The notes: a model not told the origin generated them from the letters alone. 29,022 nt of DNA from CAYRVF01 sp964427535 (GCA_964427535.1 CAYRVF010000071.1:1-29022); one strand, 5' to 3'. Shown: positions 7,595-15,730, counted from the first letter of the stretch. Translations and numbers: made by a program.

Positions 7595-8926
7595 TTATAT
7601 CGCGGGGGCAGGCTTGGCGGGCGCCGCATCCGGGCTGACGCGACGGGGCCGACGCCACAGCAGCGCAACGGCCAGCGGCAGCAGCACCAGCAGCATGGCG
7701 CCGCACGTGACGAGGCTCCAGTTCGGGCCGACCGGGCCGTTGTTGTAGACCGAGAGGGCATGTTCGGCGAGCTGCGCGCAGCCGATCGCGACGACGGGCA
7801 CGAGCAGGCGCAGCCAGGCGCGGCGCCGAATCGGGCGCGGCTCGGCGGCGATCGCGGCGAACGCCCACACGGCGCAGTAGACGTACGTCTCCAGGAAGTA
7901 GTAGGGCCAGAGCGTCTTGATCAGCAGCGGGAAGCACAGGTTTGTAAGCGCGAGTAGCGCGTACATCTCTGGCGAGGCGAGCGAGAACCTGCGCCGCACG
8001 ATCAGCACGCCCAGCGTCACCACGATGACGACCCCGACGACGACGAAACTATCGTGCGTGAGTGCGAAGCTCGCATAGGACGTGTCGAGCAGGATGCCCC
8101 AAACGTTGCCGCCGCCCACGACGAGCACCCGGTGGAAGGTCACAAGCGAATAGAGTGTGTCGCGCTGGTCGCCCAACCAGAACGGCAGAATGCCCAGACC
8201 GGTCACCGCCGCCGCGACCCCGCCGACCAGCAGCGCGGCCCGCCAGCGCCAGTTCCACGCTAACACGAGCAACACCGGCAGGAGCACCAGCAGCGCCGTG
8301 CTGCGTGTCAGCATCGCCAGTCCGAGACACAGTCCCGCACGCACCGGCCGGTCCGTTCCGGCGAGGCGCACGCCCAGCAACACCAGCCACAAGAGGAGCG
8401 GCTGCTCGATGTGTCCGTAGAAGAGCACGCTATGCCAGAGTTGCGGCGACAGGCAGATCGCGGCGTAGATCAGACAGCGGGCACGCACGCCCAGCGGACG
8501 CGCGCTCAGCCACTCGACCGAGATGGCGGCCTCGCGTGCGAGCAGCACCACGAAGATCGAGAACGCGCCCATGATGAGCGTGCGGCGCAGGTCGAGTTGC
8601 GACATCCAGCCGAGCGCCTCGATGATGCGCCCGACGAGCGTCAACGGCACCAGGCTCAACGGACCGTTGGCGTTGGGATAGACCACCTGATAACGCAGAC
8701 TGTAGACCTGCAGGGGATGTCCGGCGAGCGCGATACGCGTTGCGGGCAGGAAGAAGGCGTCGAGATCATTCGGCGCGAGAGGGGTGAGGCCGCTCAGTCC
8801 GGAGCCGATCACGTAGAGCATGGCGACGAGACAGGCGAGCGCGCGCGAGCGGAGGATGCCCTCCGTACGAGGCATCTGCGCGCTCGCGGCGAGCGCCGCG
8901 AGGGGTCCAGCGTCTTCTGCTAACAC
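7595..8926 (-). CDS. Polytopic membrane protein, GT-C/GT87-like glycosyltransferase candidate
   Basis: A 443-residue protein with about ten to twelve hydrophobic spans. Between span one and two is an extracytoplasmic loop with acidic residues (APNDLDAFFLPATRIALAGH, about residues 50-69), as in GT-C enzymes, where the catalytic Asp lies in the first loop. Motifs such as SPQLWHSVLFYGHIEQPLLL and KTLWPYYFLETYVY also resemble GT87/DUF2029 polyprenyl-phosphate-mannose-dependent transferases. These attach sugars to lipids or polymers on the outer face of the membrane. The start is GTG at 8926, eight bases after AAGGAG; the open frame reaches a further GTG at 8950. The cytoplasmic C-tail is basic then Ala/Pro rich. 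The specific substrate cannot be told from sequence. Confidence 0.65.
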   Translation of the reverse strand: MLAEDAGPLAALAASAQMPRTEGILRSRALACLVAMLYVIGSGLSGLTPLAPNDLDAFFLPATRIALAGHPLQVYSLRYQVVYPNANGPLSLVPLTLVGRIIEALGWMSQLDLRRTLIMGAFSIFVVLLAREAAISVEWLSARPLGVRARCLIYAAICLSPQLWHSVLFYGHIEQPLLLWLVLLGVRLAGTDRPVRAGLCLGLAMLTRSTALLVLLPVLLVLAWNWRWRAALLVGGVAAAVTGLGILPFWLGDQRDTLYSLVTFHRVLVVGGGNVWGILLDTSYASFALTHDSFVVVGVVIVVTLGVLIVRRRFSLASPEMYALLALTNLCFPLLIKTLWPYYFLETYVYCAVWAFAAIAAEPRPIRRRAWLRLLVPVVAIGCAQLAEHALSVYNNGPVGPNWSLVTCGAMLLVLLPLAVALLWRRPRRVSPDAAPAKPAPAI

Positions 8927-8965
8927 AACCCCATCTCCTTGGCAGGGCACTCCGTCTCACACGTG

Positions 8966-8983
8966 AGTATATACGCCCTCACG
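8966..8983 (-). promoter_or_regulatory. Probable -10 region of the GT-C-like gene with inverted repeat
   Basis: On the minus strand TATACT (8971-8966) lies about 40 bases before the GTG start. It is overlapped by an inverted repeat CGTGAG (8962-8967) / CTCACG (8978-8983) that could bind a regulator. No good -35 box is visible, so this call is tentative. Confidence 0.4.
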
Positions 8984-9102
8984 TCCACTCTGATAACGAA
9001 TGAACGTGCCCATGCCGCCGCGACACGGAAGGCGGAGGAGCGTCCCGTATCCCAAGTCGAACACTCCACTGGCGTGAACGACCATCCCGCGCCAAAGCCG
9101 AT

Positions 9103-9131
9103 TGACAACGAGGCAGTATACCTCTATAGTC
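9103..9131 (+). promoter_or_regulatory. Strong promoter of the E1-like operon
   Basis: TTGACA (9103-9108), 17-base spacer, TATAGT (9126-9131): a near-consensus sigma-A promoter, the best in the window. The spacer is exactly framed by GAGG (9111-9114) and CCTC (9122-9125), an inverted repeat, and contains a TATACT on the opposite strand. The leader to the ATG at 9274 is about 135 bases with no recognised structure. Confidence 0.8.
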
Positions 9132-9273
9132 AGCCCTACCGTACTATCGGCTTGGTGATGTTCTGACAAGTTGGATATGCTTACGCATGTGCTCTCCGCC
9201 GCTGGAAGGACATCCCGCCGCGAGTCATGCTTCCGCAGGGCTCGGGCTACCAGGAGGAGGTTGGTCAAAGGAT

Positions 9274-10173
9274 ATGGCGTTTTGGAATCGTAATCGGGCG
9301 ACGCCGGACTCGGCCCCTCCATCCGAGCCAGGGATAGTCGATCCGCAGCATTTGTACTCACGGAATTTTGCCTTTATCTCCCAGGAGACGCAGAGCCGGC
9401 TTGGGCTGCGGGCGCTCTATCTCGCGGGCGTCGGCCTGTCGAGCAACATCGCCGTCGCGGCCGCCCGGACCGGATTCGCGCGCTTCATTCTGGCCGACAA
9501 CGATGTCGTCGATGTCTCGAACCTCAACCGGCAGGCGTATACCCTCGCTGATGTTGGCAGGAACAAGGCGGAGGCGCTGCGCGACATCGTGCGCGCGATT
9601 CGACCAGACGCCATCATCGAGACGGTGCCGATGCGTCTCGACGAACACAACAGCCTGCCCTATCTCGGGCGCGCAGACGTGGTCGTGAACTCCATCGAGT
9701 ACGATGAGCCAGCATTTTTCACGCTGAACGATGCCGCGCAAGCCGCCGGAAAGTCGGTGCTCGTGCCCGTCAACCTGGGCTGGGGCGGCGCGGTGCTCGC
9801 CTTCACGCCGATGTCTCCACGTCTGGCCACTTTCATCGGGTATGACCCACGGGTGCATCAGCCCACCGATGTCGCGCCGCTGCTGATTCAGCGCATCTTC
9901 ACCGTGGTGCCCGGTGGGCCGCCCGCGTACCTCACCAAAGTTCTGAACGAGTATGTTCGCAACGAGACCGGCTGGGCGTACGATCCGCAACTGGCCATCG
10001 CGGCGAATCTGACCTCCGCCCTCGCCGTGCGTGCGACCGTCGCCCTGCTCAATGGCGAGCCGGTGCGTGCCGTTCCGGACGTGATGTACTGCGACGCGCT
10101 CAGCCTGACGACACCAAACGCGCGTGTTCCAGTACAGTTGCCCTCCTCGTCGCGACTGAGCGCAGCTCAGTGA
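9274..10173 (+). CDS. ThiF/MoeB/E1-like adenylyltransferase-fold protein
   Basis: A 299-residue protein of the ubiquitin-activating E1-like (ThiF/HesA/MoeB) superfamily. Seen: the nucleotide loop LAGVGLSSNIAV (GVGLSS at 52-57), the acidic strand end ADNDVVDVSNLNRQ (D75, D77; SNLNRQ 82-87) and the lysine of GRNKAEAL (K98). In MoeB/ThiF these bind ATP and adenylate the C-terminal Gly of a ubiquitin-like partner. Odd points: the usual Asp of the VVDxTDN segment is replaced (VVVNSIEYDEP, around residues 137-147). There are no CXXC zinc motifs, and no obvious catalytic Cys follows the crossover strand. It may bind nucleotide or NAD without being a conventional E1. The ATG at 9274 has AGGAGG about 12 bases upstream; the frame is open from 9187. 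First gene of a three-gene unit. Confidence 0.8.
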   Translation: MAFWNRNRATPDSAPPSEPGIVDPQHLYSRNFAFISQETQSRLGLRALYLAGVGLSSNIAVAAARTGFARFILADNDVVDVSNLNRQAYTLADVGRNKAEALRDIVRAIRPDAIIETVPMRLDEHNSLPYLGRADVVVNSIEYDEPAFFTLNDAAQAAGKSVLVPVNLGWGGAVLAFTPMSPRLATFIGYDPRVHQPTDVAPLLIQRIFTVVPGGPPAYLTKVLNEYVRNETGWAYDPQLAIAANLTSALAVRATVALLNGEPVRAVPDVMYCDALSLTTPNARVPVQLPSSSRLSAAQ

Positions 10174-10348
10174 CGCGAGGACGTGTGTTGTGTGGATTCA
10201 GACACGGAACAGAGGGAGAACTGGCGAGTGTAAGGACAGGGTGCCAGAAGCGCACCACATCTAGCTCAGCCGAACATGGTCTTGTCGATGGAGCGCAAAA
10301 CCCTCGGGTGTGGGGGTGAGGGAAGCAGCGAAGGAAGGGTTTTGGGCA

Positions 10349-11875
10349 ATGGAAGTGTACTCGCGCACGTCATCCNNNNNNNNNNNNNNNNNNNNNNNNN
10401 NNNNNNNNNNNNNNNNNNNNNNNNNNNNNNNNNNNNNNNNNNNNNNNNNNNNNNNNNNNNNNNNNNNNNNNNNNNCAGCCGACCCGCGCACCCTGGGAAC
10501 TACCGTGACCGCGACAAGCGCCTCGCTCGCGCTGCGGATGCTCGACCGTATGGGCGGCCCCGAATCCGCGCGCATCCTCGTCTTCGAGCCAGACTCAGGC
10601 GCGCTCGCCAATACGCTGCGGCAGGCCGGGTTCAGTGGTGAGATTCACGCGCTCGTGCGGCAGTCACCCAGCGAACTGACCGAGTTGTATGCCGCATATG
10701 ACGAGACTCTTGTCCTCAACTGGACTGCCCCCGCTAAGCATGGAGACGTCTCTGAGACACCCTACGCCGTCGTGATCGCGGCGGACGTGGTGGGCGTCGC
10801 GGGTTCAGAGGGCCTGCACGGGGTGGCACAGTGGCTCGGCCAGTTCGTCGAGTCGCGCGGTTATCTGATCGTTGGAAGCGCGGCGCGGTCCTTCTCGGCG
10901 CCGGGGCTGACCGCTCTCATGCGCGCGAGTGGCTTCGTGCTCGCCCGTGACGCCGACAGCGCAGTCGCGGGTTCGGAGCGCTGGGCGCTCACGACCTACG
11001 AGAACTGCGGCCGCGAGGAGAGCGCGCTTACCGGCGATGTCCACCAATTGACACTCGCCGACATTGAGCGCCCAGACGTCTTCACTTCCATGGTCGAGAT
11101 CTACCAGGAAGTCTTCAGTGGCGACGACTGGCACGAGTGGATGCGTTGCACGCGTCCGGGCTGTGGCCGCCAGTATAGCCGCCGCGAGGTAGACGAGGTC
11201 CTCGTCGGAGGGCGCTGCCTCTGTGGCGCGTCTGAGTCGCTGGTACACTTCCATTCGCCGGCGGAGATCAACGCGAAGATGCGTGCCGAGCTGGCCGACC
11301 CCGAGCGCAGTCGCTGCTATGTGCGCACCAGCGAGGGAAACGCGGTGGATGGGTTCATCTGGGGCTACATCGCGCCGAAAGAGGCCATCGCGCATGAGCT
11401 GACACGCCAGCTTGGCGCGGGGGCAATCGACGCGCTCGACGCCGAGATGAGTGACCTCCTCAAGTCCTACTCGACGGTTGCAGGCGACGCGCGGGTGTAT
11501 TATCAATCGGAGATCGGTGTCGCGGAGCGCACGCGCAGTCTCAGTCTCTTTCGCTGGCTCTGCCGCCGCGTGCTCGAATTCGCCGACGACCAGCAGGTCG
11601 CGGTGGTCGTCACGCGCACATCGCGCGCGTCGAGCGCTTATCCATTACTCCTGGGTATTGGAATGCGCACGATACTTCAGTATGATGACTCCGGCAGCCT
11701 GTCTGGAGACGGCGCCGCACCAGCGGACGCCTCGGGAGCGGCAGAGCGGCCGGAGCGGGACCAGCGCGTGGTGCTGGGTGGCAGTGTCCGCGACATCATG
11801 CAGGTCTTTTCGCGGGAATCGGATCGGCGGCTGGCATTGCGCATCGCGCGCAACATGCCCCGTCAGCGCGGGTAG
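10349..11875 (+). CDS. Composite protein: methyltransferase-like fold, zinc ribbon and GNAT-like acetyltransferase domain (interrupted by N run)
   Basis: The frame begins at ATG 10349 with AAGGAAGGG about ten bases upstream, is broken by the 100-N gap (10376-10475), and continues to 11875. Reading-frame continuity across the gap is assumed, and residue numbering is unreliable. After the gap comes a Rossmann-like region (ARILVFEPDSGALANTLRQA, later VVIAADVVGV and GYLIVGSAARSFSAPGLTAL) that resembles a class I methyltransferase. Next is a Cys motif CTRPGC with a second CLC after about 22 residues, a zinc-ribbon pattern. The last part resembles a GNAT fold: VDGFIWGYIAPKE, then EIGVAERTRSLSLFRWLCRR and SAYPLLLGIGMRTILQYDD. 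Neither activity is proven. It sits between the E1-like gene and a membrane protein whose start is only nine bases downstream, so it is the middle of an operon. Confidence 0.65.
   Translation: MEVYSRTSSXXXXXXXXXXXXXXXXXXXXXXXXXXXXXXXXXXADPRTLGTTVTATSASLALRMLDRMGGPESARILVFEPDSGALANTLRQAGFSGEIHALVRQSPSELTELYAAYDETLVLNWTAPAKHGDVSETPYAVVIAADVVGVAGSEGLHGVAQWLGQFVESRGYLIVGSAARSFSAPGLTALMRASGFVLARDADSAVAGSERWALTTYENCGREESALTGDVHQLTLADIERPDVFTSMVEIYQEVFSGDDWHEWMRCTRPGCGRQYSRREVDEVLVGGRCLCGASESLVHFHSPAEINAKMRAELADPERSRCYVRTSEGNAVDGFIWGYIAPKEAIAHELTRQLGAGAIDALDAEMSDLLKSYSTVAGDARVYYQSEIGVAERTRSLSLFRWLCRRVLEFADDQQVAVVVTRTSRASSAYPLLLGIGMRTILQYDDSGSLSGDGAAPADASGAAERPERDQRVVLGGSVRDIMQVFSRESDRRLALRIARNMPRQRG
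10376..10475. other. Assembly gap of 100 N
   Basis: Exactly 100 unknown bases, a conventional scaffold placeholder, inside the composite methyltransferase/GNAT gene. The flanks are not copies of each other, so real sequence of unknown length is missing. Confidence 0.99.
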
Positions 11876-11884
11876 GGAGAGGGT

Positions 11885-13297
11885 ATGAATTACAACGTCA
11901 TGGAGCGGCAGCCCGCTATGGCGCCGCCACCGCCTCGGGTCGCGGACGCGCCACGCGTCAACTGGTGGCTTCGACTGACAAGCTCTGGCTGGGAGACTCC
12001 GCCCATTACCGTGGAGCAACGCGAGTTCGCCCGGCGTAGCCGGCTGACCTCGTGGATCATCCTGGCGCTGCTGGTCATGGAGCTTGTCTTGCTACCAGCC
12101 GGTGTCAGCGTGCCGTCAACACTCGTGGCCGTGGCCGTCGCGGTGATTGGCACGATTATCGCCGCCGTACTCAACCGTGCGGGATTCGTGACCCTGGCGG
12201 GCTCGCTCCTGGTGTTGTTGCTCTCTGGCGCGATCCTGGGCAGCATTGTGGGCGCGCAGGCTCTGCCGTGTAAGGCGGGCACGACCTGCTCGCCGTTTGT
12301 GACGGCCGGGGGGAACGGGCAGATCTCGCTCATCTACCTGCCCGCCTATGACTTGCTGACGATTTCCGTCATCGTCGGCGCATCGATTCTGCCGCGCGCC
12401 TCGGCGTTCGTTATCGCGATAGGGAACATTGCTCTCATCATCGCCGACTTCGCGCTGCAGGCGCATGCCGCCGACGTGAATGCGCTGGTGGCGTATGAGG
12501 GCGCACTGCCGTTGATCGCCCGCCCCATCGGCTTGCAGATCATCATCGCCACCATCGCGTATCTGTGGGTGCGCGGCACCGACCAGGCCATTCGCCGCGC
12601 CGACCGTGCCGAGGAGCTGGCCGCGATGGAGCATGCCATCGCCGAGCAGAAGCGCCAGCTCGATGTGGGCGTGCAGCAACTGCTGCAGACGCACATTCGC
12701 GCGGCCAACGGCGACTTCAGCGCCCGCGCGCCGCTGGGGCAAGACAACGTGCTGTGGCAGGTGGCGGCCTCGCTCAACAACTTGCTCTCGCGCCTGCAGA
12801 AATCCGGTCAGGCCGAGCATCAACTGCGCCGCACCGAGGACGAACTGCGCCGAGTAGCCGCCGCGCTCGACGACGCCAACGCCGGACGCCGCCCGTTGTG
12901 GCCGGCGACCTCGGGCACTGCCGCCGATATGATCATCGAGCGGATCGTGCGCGGCGGGGGGCCACGCTCGCAGATGGCCTACCCACCCGCACCCGATCGG
13001 GGCTTCCAGGACCGCGGCTACCAACAGAACAGCGGCCCTAGCATGATGCCGCCGAATCCTCCGCAGTACGGCTCTGGCCCACTGCTGCCCGGCGCGAACC
13101 CGATGCAGAGCCCGCCGCTGCCCGCAATCTCGCAGTTCCCGCCATCTAACCCGCAATACCCACCGTCGAATCCGCAGTTCCCCAACACTGGGAATCTGCC
13201 GCGTGAGGGGTATCCGCCGGCTGGTCGGCCGCAGCCGCAACAACAGCAGCAGCAACAGCCGAATCCCTGGGCCTTCCCCTTCGAGCCCGAGGAATAG
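11885..13297 (+). CDS. Six-span membrane protein with HAMP-like segment and Pro/Gln-rich tail
   Basis: A 470-residue protein of no recognised function. A proline-rich cytoplasmic leader (1-50) is followed by hydrophobic spans near 56-72, 76-96, 101-123, 150-169, 172-192 and 213-229. The loop after span three carries two cysteines (CKAGTTC, 129-135) that could form a disulfide outside. The last span runs into a helical, charged segment (236-330). This contains GDFSARAPLGQDNVLWQVAA and SLNNLLSRL, the second half of a HAMP-type linker, and a coiled-coil pattern (LRRTEDELRRVAAALDDA). Residues 340-470 are low complexity, rich in Pro, Gln, Asn and Tyr, with a repeated FPPSNPQYPPSNPQ unit and a run of eight Gln. 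No kinase or cyclase domain follows. Start ATG with GGGAGAGG just upstream; nine bases from the preceding stop. A strong terminator follows. Confidence 0.75.
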   Translation: MNYNVMERQPAMAPPPPRVADAPRVNWWLRLTSSGWETPPITVEQREFARRSRLTSWIILALLVMELVLLPAGVSVPSTLVAVAVAVIGTIIAAVLNRAGFVTLAGSLLVLLLSGAILGSIVGAQALPCKAGTTCSPFVTAGGNGQISLIYLPAYDLLTISVIVGASILPRASAFVIAIGNIALIIADFALQAHAADVNALVAYEGALPLIARPIGLQIIIATIAYLWVRGTDQAIRRADRAEELAAMEHAIAEQKRQLDVGVQQLLQTHIRAANGDFSARAPLGQDNVLWQVAASLNNLLSRLQKSGQAEHQLRRTEDELRRVAAALDDANAGRRPLWPATSGTAADMIIERIVRGGGPRSQMAYPPAPDRGFQDRGYQQNSGPSMMPPNPPQYGSGPLLPGANPMQSPPLPAISQFPPSNPQYPPSNPQFPNTGNLPREGYPPAGRPQPQQQQQQQPNPWAFPFEPEE

Positions 13298-13321
13298 ACT
13301 CCCTCGACCCACCCGCACACG

Positions 13322-13354
13322 ACGCGCCGGACATCGCAATGTCCGGCGCGTTTT
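13322..13354 (+). terminator. Intrinsic terminator of the E1-like operon
   Basis: A perfect 13-bp stem, ACGCGCCGGACAT (13322-13334) with ATGTCCGGCGCGT (13339-13351), loop CGCA, followed by a short T-run (TTTT, 13351-13354). It lies 25 bases after the stop of the membrane-protein gene. Confidence 0.9.
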
Positions 13355-13385
13355 GCTGACTTTATGTGTCATGGAGTTGGCCGCC

Positions 13386-13778
13386 ATGTCTAAACGTAAA
13401 CGCTCGCGCTTGGTAGGCAAGTACTTCGAGCCACCTGCTCCGTCGATCAGCTTACCGTTCACCCTTGCCAACCTTCGCGCCCTTCTGGCCGAGGGTGCAC
13501 GTCCCGACGCCCAATATACGCATCAACAAATCAAGACATGGGCTGACGGTTTCTGGTGGCGATACACTATCTGGCCTGCTGACCCAGATGCGAGCGTCCC
13601 ACCGGAGTTGCAAGCAGCAGCGGAGCTTGCCCAGGAGATCGAGCTACAGTGGGATATGTACCTCGCCAATACCTATACGCTCTCGGAGCTACAGCACCTG
13701 GACTTCTCACAAGTCCGCCTGCCCAATGAGTGGTTTGTTGAGTGGTTGGCCCGACTGGATCAGATGATTACCAGATAA
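13386..13778 (+). CDS. Small hypothetical protein, first of a pair
   Basis: A 130-residue soluble protein that I do not recognise. It begins with a basic stretch (MSKRKRSRL), followed by an aromatic-rich core (TWADGFWWRYTIWPADPDA at about 51-69) and an acidic, Leu-rich C-terminal half. The start ATG at 13386 has GGAG nine bases upstream; an in-frame ATG at 13371 would lack one. It follows the operon terminator by about 30 bases, leaving almost no room for its own promoter. It may therefore depend on read-through or on a compact promoter in the terminator tail. Base composition is lower in GC than its neighbours, and the next gene is only 21 bases downstream. Confidence 0.7.
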   Translation: MSKRKRSRLVGKYFEPPAPSISLPFTLANLRALLAEGARPDAQYTHQQIKTWADGFWWRYTIWPADPDASVPPELQAAAELAQEIELQWDMYLANTYTLSELQHLDFSQVRLPNEWFVEWLARLDQMITR

Positions 13779-13799
13779 GCCGCGAAGAGAGGGCAACAG

Positions 13800-14171
13800 A
13801 TGGGTCAACGACTGGACACTTGGCAGCGGAATATGTTGCTAATTGGGGCAACCTTAGCAGCCGAATTTCCAGCCCAATCTGCGCATTGCCGTGCCTTCGT
13901 GTACGTCACCGGCTACAGTGTCGATCCCACACGGCATGGTCGCCCGTCGCGCTTCCTGAATGCCGACCATACCGATCTGCGATTCGCGGTTCGCGTCTTC
14001 GAGATCGACGAAGAGGCAAGCCATCTTCCGTACGACAAGGATTATGATGAGCACGACTTGCTCGTACGCGATGAGATTGGGAGCTTCGAGGACTTGGAGG
14101 ATGTGCTAAGTTCTCACCTGGCCGACTTCAGCACACTACTTGATTATGCACGGCTGGACTACACTAGCTGA
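13800..14171 (+). CDS. Small hypothetical protein, second of a pair
   Basis: A 123-residue soluble acidic protein of unknown family. The second half is rich in Asp/Glu and ends with SSHLADFSTLLDYARLDYTS. The start ATG has GAGAGGG a few bases upstream and lies 21 bases after the previous stop, so the two are probably translated from one message. No signal peptide, membrane span or catalytic motif is visible. Size, pairing and acidity would suit a toxin/antitoxin or effector/immunity pair, but nothing in the sequence confirms that. Confidence 0.65.
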   Translation: MGQRLDTWQRNMLLIGATLAAEFPAQSAHCRAFVYVTGYSVDPTRHGRPSRFLNADHTDLRFAVRVFEIDEEASHLPYDKDYDEHDLLVRDEIGSFEDLEDVLSSHLADFSTLLDYARLDYTS

Positions 14172-14300
14172 CGTTTCAATTGTCTATAGCACCGCCGTGT
14201 CCAAGATATAGCTGACTACCTCCCAGCACAGGTGATTTCCGGCTGAGCACTTTGGATACCACACCACGTGAGGCGCTCTCCCAACATGCAACGCACACCG

Positions 14301-15521
14301 CTACTCGTCGTCCTCGTCCTCGTCGTCAGATGGCTCGGACACCGCGGTAGGCTGGTTGACGATGCCGAAGCGGGCGCGCAGAGCGCTGCGCCAGTCGTCC
14401 GCGTCGGGCTGGTCGTCGGACTCGTCCGGGCCGATGCTCCACGTACCACTGCCGCTGGGCGAGAGCCTGCGGGGCGGTGTCGGTCGCAGATACAGGTGAT
14501 CGAGCGCCAATTGCGCGGCCTGCCGTACATCGGCCACCGGATCGCTGAGCAGCGCGCGCAGGGCGGCCTCGGCCTCGCGGTCGCGCAGACGGCCCAACGT
14601 CCGCAAGGCACCAGCACGCTCCTCGGCGGCGGGCGATGTGAGGTACGGCCGCACCACCGGCGCGAGGCGGTTCAGGTTGAGATCGGCGATCAGCCGCAGC
14701 ACGCGCACCCGCTGCGACGGACGCGGCAAGACCTCCAGCGCGGCGCGGAGGTCGCTTTCTTGCGCGACATGGTCTCCGGCGATGCCCGCCTCCAGCACGG
14801 CCACATCGGCGGCGTGCCCCCGGCTGTTCTCCAGAAACGGCAGAATCCACGAGGCGACGGGCGGTGGCAGCTCGTCTCCAGGCACTTCGTGCAGGGCGAC
14901 CGCCCAGCCATATTTGGACTTCAGCCAGCCATAGAGCGCGAACGTCATCTCGGCGTCGCGCGCGGCATAGGCGATCATGGCGGGCGTCAGCGGACGGCGC
15001 GCCCAGTCGGCGCGCTGCAGCGACTTGTCGAGCCGGATGCCGCACGCGCGCAGCAGCATCGCCTGCAAGCCAGATTCACGCTGCCCGAAGATCGAGCGGC
15101 TGACGGCTTCCAGGTCGAGCACGTGGCGCGCCACAAGACCACGGGTGGCGAGCACACGCGCATCGGCGCTGACGCCGTGGAAGAGCTTGAGGCTGGCGGT
15201 ATTCGCGAGGGGGGCCTCAAGCGGCGAGAGATTGGGCAGACGCAGCGCATCCACGACGTAGGAGGTGGTGTAGTCGTCGTCCATCGCGAACTGGACGAGC
15301 ATCAGCCGGTGCGTATGCTCGCCGGGCGTGCGCAGACGCGCCTGCACGAACTCCGCGTCAATGGCGATGATGCTGGCGCTGGCGAGCGCTCGACCGAGCT
15401 CCGCCAGCTCAGCCGGGCGCTCGATATAGACGCGATGCTTCCACGAGGGAGCGGGGATGGGAGGTGCCGTCGGCCCACGGTAGCCGTAGCTCTGCGAATC
15501 CTGGCCCTGGGCCCGTGTCAT
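14301..15521 (-). CDS. RNase D-like DEDDy 3'-5' exonuclease with C-terminal HEAT-like repeats
   Basis: A 406-residue protein. Exo I is IIAIDAEF (D55, E57), Exo II is LFHGVSADARVL (D120), and Exo III is IAYAARDAEMTFALY with the DEDDy tyrosine and aspartate (Y185, D189). The adjacent LQRADWARRPL is typical of RNase D. All four acidic metal ligands are present, so it should be an active RNA 3'-trimming enzyme, possibly in tRNA maturation. Instead of the HRDC domain found in RNase D, residues about 230-345 form short helical repeats of HEAT type (LRAALEVLPRPSQRVRVLRL, LRALLSDPVADVRQAAQLAL). The C-terminus is very acidic (SDDEDEDDE). The start is ATG at 15521 with a GGGGGCGG site; the open frame reaches back to a GTG at 15560. 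Its promoter is about 180 bases upstream. Confidence 0.88.
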   Translation of the reverse strand: MTRAQGQDSQSYGYRGPTAPPIPAPSWKHRVYIERPAELAELGRALASASIIAIDAEFVQARLRTPGEHTHRLMLVQFAMDDDYTTSYVVDALRLPNLSPLEAPLANTASLKLFHGVSADARVLATRGLVARHVLDLEAVSRSIFGQRESGLQAMLLRACGIRLDKSLQRADWARRPLTPAMIAYAARDAEMTFALYGWLKSKYGWAVALHEVPGDELPPPVASWILPFLENSRGHAADVAVLEAGIAGDHVAQESDLRAALEVLPRPSQRVRVLRLIADLNLNRLAPVVRPYLTSPAAEERAGALRTLGRLRDREAEAALRALLSDPVADVRQAAQLALDHLYLRPTPPRRLSPSGSGTWSIGPDESDDQPDADDWRSALRARFGIVNQPTAVSEPSDDEDEDDE

Positions 15522-15700
15522 TCCTACCGCCCCCTTCTCCCACTCCGCACGCTGGCGCACGCCGTCGGTGCTACGTGTATCCGTTGCGCTCGTGCCATAT
15601 GCCTCGCTCCCCGATGAAATCAGCAGTCGTGCGTGAGCGTTGCGCCATTCACAATACGATGAGGACCCACTTCACCTCTACAAAATACGCATTCGCTTTC

Positions 15701-15730
15701 AGTATACGTACCCGGCTCGACAATGGTCAA
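15701..15730 (-). promoter_or_regulatory. Promoter of the RNase D-like gene
   Basis: On the minus strand TTGACC (15730-15725), 18-base spacer, TATACT (15706-15701). Same layout as the ribXY promoter. It leaves a leader of roughly 170 bases with no recognised RNA element. Confidence 0.75.

Noticed and set aside
10376..10475. Possible contig overlap at the first N run
   Set aside because: Unlike the second gap, the flanks share no sequence, so real sequence is probably missing.
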